Shown here piece by piece: positions 5,539 through 10,782 of a DNA stretch of 10,782 nucleotides. Made by a program: the position numbers and the translations under genes. The stretch lies in NCBI GenBank assembly GCA_003485825.1, contig DNHN01000363.1, positions 1 to 10,782 on the forward strand, given 5' to 3'. The notes beneath the pieces are model-generated. The model searched no databases. It was not told the DNA's origin and worked only from the letters and a program-made list of their open reading frames with translations. This DNA comes from Bacteroidota bacterium. Its GTDB lineage: Bacteria > Bacteroidota > Bacteroidia > NS11-12g > UBA9320. Each line of letters begins with the position of its first letter. Positions within the stretch are counted from its first letter, which is position 1.

Positions 5539-8500
5539 ATGAATGTACGGAGAGCCATGATGGCTTTTTTGATAGCTATAGTGTGTTTTTCCCTTAGCAC
5601 CCCATTACTTGCTCAGCAAGATAGTGCTACAAGGTATGAGCTCAAGGATAAAAAGCCAGGAGAAGATAAACCCACTAATCTTATCGACCTCAAGGATCCT
5701 CCTAACATAAAAACAGAATACAAGTACGACCCTTCTACCGGAAATTATTTAGAGATAATCACCATTGGCGGTAAGCCGATAGGTAGTCCTCGGATGCTTA
5801 CTTTGACAGAGTATATGCGTGCTAAGGAAAAGCGCGACCGTGAAGTATATTATCGCAAAAAAAGTAATGCAGACAACTATGTGAAAGGGGGTGGACTTAT
5901 ACCTCAAATAGCCGTTACTCCAGAGATTTTTGACAAGGTATTTGGGGGAGGCATCATAGACATACGGCCTACAGGTAGTGCTGAGGTTAGCTTTGGTGGG
6001 AACTTTAATAAGGTAGAAAATCCAGCATTCCCTGTCCGTCAACAGCGAAATGGACAATTTGATTTTGGGATGAAAATGCAGCTTAACGTTACAGGTCAAA
6101 TAGGGGACCGATTAAAGTTGAACTGGAATTATGATACGGAAGCTACGTTTGAATTTGAGAATCAAATGAAGCTCAACTGGGAAGGTGGTGAAGATGACAT
6201 AGTTAAAAGCATAGAATTAGGAAATGTGAGTCTTCCACTAAATGGCAGCTTGATTCAGGGAGGTAGAAATCTCTTTGGTGCCAAAACACAGCTTCAGTTT
6301 GGTAAGCTTAAAGTGGCCATCATTGCTACACAGGATAAGGGAGAAACCAAGGAAACCGAAGTTACAGGAGGTGCTCAGGTAACCAACTATGATATTCAAG
6401 CACATAACTACGATGTAAATAGACACTACTTCTTGTCCCAATATTTTGCAGATAATTACGATAATGCACTGACTAGATTGCCTATCGTATCCTCCAGTAC
6501 GCAAGTAACGTATGTGGAGGTGTGGGTGACCAATAGAAACAATGCAGTGGGTAACTCCAGAAATATCATGGGTTTCATGGATTTAGGTGAAAATGAGTCC
6601 AATGCCTATAGAGATTGGGTGTTAAATACAGGGGATCAATTTCCTGATAATAACAATACCAACTTGTTTGGCATTGTTGATGGTCAACCTTTTTGTGACC
6701 CAGCAGATCCTAGATTAGTGTTAGGAGTAGACTACGAGTGTCTCAGTAATGCTAGAAGACTAAATGAAAATGAATTTAGTTTTCATCCGACACTTGGTTA
6801 CATATCATTAAATCAGTCACTGAATAATGACGAAATCCTCATGGTAGCGTATCAGTACACCGCTAATGGTGCCAACTATCAAGTGGGTGAACTTACAGTA
6901 GATAATCCTGTAACTACAGGAGATAATAATCACCTGAATCTTAAGCTGCTAAAACACTCTACCATAAAGACCAACTTGCCAGCTTGGGATTTGATGATGA
7001 AAAACATCTATTCCCTAAATACATATAATCTACAGCGTGAAGATTTTACATTAAACGTAGTGTATGCAGATGATCCAAGTGGTGCTAATCTAAACTACCT
7101 ACCAGTAGACGCGAGTGAACCAGCGCTTAGAGAGAAACAGCTTATTACGGTGCTTAATTTGGACAAGGTAAATAAGCAGATGGAAGCTAAGCCCGATGGA
7201 GTTTTTGATCTTATTGATGGAGTGACTATCGATGCGCTTAAAGGCCGAATAATATTTCCTGTAAGGGAGCCGTTTGGAGCATTTTTACGTACAAAATTTG
7301 TAGATGATAAGAATGCAGACTATTACGCGTTTGATTCACTATATCGCACTACCAAGTGGAATGCAGAGCAAGATTTAAAACACAATAAATTTTTCTTAAA
7401 AGGAACATTTAAGGGGTCTTCGTCAGATCAGATAAGACTGCAATGCTATAATATATCACAAGGAAGTGTTCGTGTAACAGCAAATGGAGCTGCGCTTACA
7501 GAAGGCTCAGATTATACCGTAGATTATACATTGGGTACTGTGAAAATAGTAAATCAAGGAATACTAAATTCTGGTGCAGCCATTAAAGCTACTTGTGAAA
7601 GTAATTCCCTTATTAATATTCAGCAGAAGTCTCTAGTAGGTACACGGTTAGATTATAAGTTTTCGGATAAGCTGGTGCTTGGAGGCACGTTTATGCATAT
7701 GTCGGAGCGGCCACTTACCAATAAGGTAAACATAGGTGAGGAGCCATTGCGAAATTCTATTTGGGGCTTAGATGGCTCATGGAATACAGAATCTCGTTTC
7801 CTTACTCGTATGGTAGATAAACTACCTTTTGTAGAAACGAAAGAGATTTCTACTGTGAGCTTTACAGGAGAGTTTGCGCATCTGATACCGCATAAAGCTA
7901 AGACTCAGGGAGATAAAGGAACATCGTACATAGATGACTTTGAAGGTGCTGAGACTCCGTATGATCTTAAATATGTACGTAGTTGGCATATGGCCAGTAC
8001 TCCACAGGGGCAGCCAGACTTATTTCCAGAGACGGTTGGTATTACAGGAAGAGATAGTAGCTTTAACTCAAAGCGAGCCAGTTTATCGTGGTATAATATA
8101 GACCCCGTATTCCAAGGACAGAGCCGATTTACGCCGGATAATATTACTCCCTTAGAGCAGTCCAGTCACTGGGTGCGTACGATTACACAAAACGAGATAT
8201 TCCCAGACATTGAACTACAGCAAGGGCAGCCGCAGCAGTTACCTACTTTAGATTTAAGTTACTATCCGCGTGAACGAGGGCAGTATAATTTTAATACCAC
8301 GGACTTACTCGCAAATGGTAGACTAGATAACCCAGAAGAAAATTGGGCCGGCATTATGCGAAGGATAGAGACCAACGACTTCGAAGCGACGAATATTGAT
8401 TATATAGAAATTTGGTTAATGGACCCATTTGTATATTCTAAATTTAATAATACGACGCACAACACAGGTGATCTCTATATCAACTTAGGTAGCGTATCTG

Positions 8501-10782
8501 AGGACGTAATAGCAGATAGAAAACGCTCTGCCGAAAATGGGCTACCCGTGCCAGATGGGAATCAGAGCATTAGTGAAGGGGAATATGCTCTTACCCCGAG
8601 TGGTCAAATTATCAATAAGGCTTTTGACAATGATCCAGCCTCAAGGGGCTCACAAGATGTTGGGCTTGATGGTATGAGTGATGACGTGGAAAGAGAGCGA
8701 CTTACGACTTACCTTAATTCTGTGGCAGCAAAACACGGTGTAAACTCGCGGGCATATCAGCTGGCGCAGGACGATCCTTCTGGGGATAATTACTTCCATC
8801 CAAGAGACCCAGTCTATGACAATGAAAATGCCTTAGTATTGAGTAGGTATAAAAAATTCAATGGCTTTGATGGAAATAGTACGTTAGATGATTTAGCAGA
8901 TGGTACCCCAAAGTCTGGGAGTGTAATTCCGGATGATGAAGATATTAATCAAGATTATACGGTCAATCTGAATGAAGAGTACTATCAGTATAAAATTAAA
9001 ATAAGTCCAGAAGATCTTAGAATAGGCCGAAACTTTGTAACTGATTCTATACGTGTAAAAGCTAATCAGATAGATCCAGGAGCACTGCCAAATGACATTA
9101 CGTGGTACCAGCTTAAAGTGCCTATCCGCCAGTTTGATAAGAAGGTGGGCGGTATTCAGGATTTTAAGTCTATTCGTTTTATGCGGATGTATTTGAAAGG
9201 TTTTCAAGACAGCGTAGTACTTCGTTTTGGGAATCTGCAGCTGGTGCGAGCAGACTGGAGAAGGTATTTAAATACGCTAAAATTCCCACCTAGAGTAGGT
9301 CCGCCAGTAGACCCTAATGACGATGCTAAGCTTGTCGTGTCTACTGTCAATGTGAATGAAAATAGCAAGCGAAGTCCGATTCCGTATAAGGTGCCTCCAG
9401 GCTTTAGCAGAGAGATAGACCCTACGCAGCAAGGGAATGTGCAGCAAAACGAACAATCGCTGTCTATTGCAGTGTGTGACTTGGACAAAGAAGATGCCCG
9501 TGGAGCCTACCGTACACTAGACTTTGATATTCGTAACTACAAGACGATGAAGCTCTTTGTTCACGCTGAGTCAGAGTTTGCTTCTGACGGAGATGTAGTA
9601 GCAATGCTCAGAATAGGTACAGATTTGGAAAATAATTACTACCAGTATGAGGTGCCTCTCGTACTCTCCCCATATGGTACAGCAGATGCTCAGTCGATTT
9701 GGCCTACTGCCAATGAGATGATCATAGACTTGGAGGAATTCTATAACCTAAAGCTGAACAGACAACTCAATCAGCGTGACAATCCGAACGGATATTATGC
9801 GCAGACACTGGAAAATGGTCATCGAATTAGCATAGTAGGTCTTCCAGATCTTAGTAATGTGCGTACGATACTCCTAGGGGTAAAAAATGATGTCAACAGT
9901 ACCCAAAACAAATTGTGCTCTGAAGTATGGTTTAATGAGTTGAGGCTAGTAGATTTTGCTAACAAAGGAGGTTATGCAGCAAATGCACGTATGGTAGCTA
10001 AACTAGCAGATTTTGCCAATGTTACTGTGTCAGGCAACTACCAGACGATAGGCTTTGGTGCTATAGATAAGAAACTAAATGAGCGTAACCTGAATGAGCA
10101 AATACAATATGACATAGCATCTAATGTAGAGCTAGGTAAGTTCTTTCCTCAAAAGTCAGGAATTACCATTCCAATGTTCATAGGCTATAGTGAAAGTATC
10201 ATCAATCCTAAGTTTTATCCTCTAAATCCAGATATAGAACTGCGCACTGCTATCAATAATGCAGAAAGCGCTGCAGAAAAAGACCAAATTAGGGAAGCCG
10301 CTCAGGATTATTCATCCAGGTACAGTCTTAACTTTACCAACGTCAAGAAAAATAGAACAGCAGCATCTAAAGGTAAACCCCAATTTTACGATGTAGAAAA
10401 CTGGAATTACTCATTCGCATACCAACGCCTGTTTAGACGTAGTCAGGTCATAGAGATGAATGATGCTAAAACCTACAAGACGTCATTGGGCTATAACTTT
10501 AGCACAAAACCTAAGCCGTGGGAACCTTTCCGTAAGGTGATAAAGTCTAAGAAGCTTACCCTAATAAAGGACTTCAATCTCACGTTTGTTCCTAGTAATG
10601 TTAATTTTAGGGTAGACGTAGATCGACGATATTCAGAGTTAAAAAATAGAGACAATGACAACTTTAAGTCCATTGTACCAGTCTTATACGATAAGACGTT
10701 TAGCATCAATAGAGTGTATGGCTGGAAGTGGAATCTGACCAAGAGTTTATCGGTAGACTATGCAGCTACGGCAAACTCATGG
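5539..10782 (+). CDS. sprA: SprA/Sov, type IX secretion outer-membrane translocon (3' end beyond window)
   Basis: SprA forms the very large outer-membrane beta-barrel through which type IX secretion substrates leave the cell, and is needed for gliding where the adhesins are exported. The start MNVRRAMMAFLIAIVCFSLSTPLLA-QQ is a signal peptide cleaved near residue 25. Conserved SprA blocks are clear: IIDIRPTGSAEVSFGG (139-154), YDTEATFEFENQMKLNW (198-214), IELGNVSLPLNGSLIQGG (225-242) and LFGAKTQLQFGKL (245-257). Further on come FMHMSERPLTNKVNIGEEPL, SYIDDFEGAETPYDL (796-810) and WYNIDPVF (851-858). The frame is open for 1748 codons to the window edge, about three quarters of the roughly 2400 residues of the Flavobacterium johnsoniae protein; the remaining barrel strands are missing only because the window ends. 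Cys386 and Cys401 could pair in the periplasm-exposed part. The ATG follows an A/T tract with no Shine-Dalgarno; an in-frame TTG at 5533 is less likely. Confidence 0.97.
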   Translation, partial: MNVRRAMMAFLIAIVCFSLSTPLLAQQDSATRYELKDKKPGEDKPTNLIDLKDPPNIKTEYKYDPSTGNYLEIITIGGKPIGSPRMLTLTEYMRAKEKRDREVYYRKKSNADNYVKGGGLIPQIAVTPEIFDKVFGGGIIDIRPTGSAEVSFGGNFNKVENPAFPVRQQRNGQFDFGMKMQLNVTGQIGDRLKLNWNYDTEATFEFENQMKLNWEGGEDDIVKSIELGNVSLPLNGSLIQGGRNLFGAKTQLQFGKLKVAIIATQDKGETKETEVTGGAQVTNYDIQAHNYDVNRHYFLSQYFADNYDNALTRLPIVSSSTQVTYVEVWVTNRNNAVGNSRNIMGFMDLGENESNAYRDWVLNTGDQFPDNNNTNLFGIVDGQPFCDPADPRLVLGVDYECLSNARRLNENEFSFHPTLGYISLNQSLNNDEILMVAYQYTANGANYQVGELTVDNPVTTGDNNHLNLKLLKHSTIKTNLPAWDLMMKNIYSLNTYNLQREDFTLNVVYADDPSGANLNYLPVDASEPALREKQLITVLNLDKVNKQMEAKPDGVFDLIDGVTIDALKGRIIFPVREPFGAFLRTKFVDDKNADYYAFDSLYRTTKWNAEQDLKHNKFFLKGTFKGSSSDQIRLQCYNISQGSVRVTANGAALTEGSDYTVDYTLGTVKIVNQGILNSGAAIKATCESNSLINIQQKSLVGTRLDYKFSDKLVLGGTFMHMSERPLTNKVNIGEEPLRNSIWGLDGSWNTESRFLTRMVDKLPFVETKEISTVSFTGEFAHLIPHKAKTQGDKGTSYIDDFEGAETPYDLKYVRSWHMASTPQGQPDLFPETVGITGRDSSFNSKRASLSWYNIDPVFQGQSRFTPDNITPLEQSSHWVRTITQNEIFPDIELQQGQPQQLPTLDLSYYPRERGQYNFNTTDLLANGRLDNPEENWAGIMRRIETNDFEATNIDYIEIWLMDPFVYSKFNNTTHNTGDLYINLGSVSEDVIADRKRSAENGLPVPDGNQSISEGEYALTPSGQIINKAFDNDPASRGSQDVGLDGMSDDVERERLTTYLNSVAAKHGVNSRAYQLAQDDPSGDNYFHPRDPVYDNENALVLSRYKKFNGFDGNSTLDDLADGTPKSGSVIPDDEDINQDYTVNLNEEYYQYKIKISPEDLRIGRNFVTDSIRVKANQIDPGALPNDITWYQLKVPIRQFDKKVGGIQDFKSIRFMRMYLKGFQDSVVLRFGNLQLVRADWRRYLNTLKFPPRVGPPVDPNDDAKLVVSTVNVNENSKRSPIPYKVPPGFSREIDPTQQGNVQQNEQSLSIAVCDLDKEDARGAYRTLDFDIRNYKTMKLFVHAESEFASDGDVVAMLRIGTDLENNYYQYEVPLVLSPYGTADAQSIWPTANEMIIDLEEFYNLKLNRQLNQRDNPNGYYAQTLENGHRISIVGLPDLSNVRTILLGVKNDVNSTQNKLCSEVWFNELRLVDFANKGGYAANARMVAKLADFANVTVSGNYQTIGFGAIDKKLNERNLNEQIQYDIASNVELGKFFPQKSGITIPMFIGYSESIINPKFYPLNPDIELRTAINNAESAAEKDQIREAAQDYSSRYSLNFTNVKKNRTAASKGKPQFYDVENWNYSFAYQRLFRRSQVIEMNDAKTYKTSLGYNFSTKPKPWEPFRKVIKSKKLTLIKDFNLTFVPSNVNFRVDVDRRYSELKNRDNDNFKSIVPVLYDKTFSINRVYGWKWNLTKSLSVDYAATANSW

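Noticed and set aside
5749..6504. Minus-strand open frames at 5749-6099 and 6238-6504
   Set aside because: They lie antisense inside the clearly coding N-terminal part of sprA, have no recognisable domain or start signal.
8893..10742. Minus-strand open frames at 8893-9207, 9204-9488 and 10491-10742
   Set aside because: Antisense shadows of sprA; compositions are not protein-like and no promoters or neighbours support them.

Overview
This is a compact, moderately AT-rich window from a member of the Bacteroidota. The main evidence is a large SprA/Sov gene, the outer-membrane translocon of the type IX secretion system, which is known only from this phylum. Support also comes from TAnnTTTG-type -7 promoter elements and the absence of clear Shine-Dalgarno sequences. 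The ruvA-sprA linkage is familiar from Flavobacteriia and relatives, but the order or genus cannot be fixed from the sequence alone.

Layout. Positions 1-24 hold a perfect palindrome, probably the terminator of the left-hand operon. Positions 48-2147 (minus strand) hold a tight three-gene housekeeping operon, yicC-gmk-nadD: an endoribonuclease-family protein, guanylate kinase, and nicotinate-mononucleotide adenylyltransferase. yicC and gmk share an ATGA overlap, and gmk and nadD are 7 bases apart. Positions 2148-2305 are a divergent promoter region. Positions 2306-3725 (plus strand) hold two accessory genes: a small lipoprotein with a cysteine-rich tail, and a five-helix membrane protein with a periplasmic thioredoxin-like domain (CNSC). 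Positions 3738-4655 (minus strand) hold an EamA/DMT-family transporter split by one in-frame TAA with no frameshift, so it is a young pseudogene or a sequence error. Positions 4860-5444 (plus) are ruvA. From 5539 to the window end (plus) runs sprA, open for 1748 codons and cut off by the window edge.

How the genes work together. The left operon combines nucleotide and cofactor metabolism with RNA turnover. ruvA encodes the Holliday-junction recognition subunit and is linked to sprA by position, not by pathway. sprA builds the export channel for type IX secretion and, in gliding species, for surface adhesins. The lipoprotein/thioredoxin pair is the least explained part and may form an envelope redox unit, but this is inferred from adjacency and cysteine content only.

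No rRNA or tRNA gene, CRISPR array, insertion sequence or phage gene was seen. No gene-free stretch exceeds 300 bases; the longest is 4656-4859. I see no convincing new multi-gene system. The items most worth a second look are the nonsense codon in the transporter, the Cys-rich lipoprotein beside the thioredoxin-like protein, and promoters placed so close to start codons that leaderless or near-leaderless mRNAs are possible.
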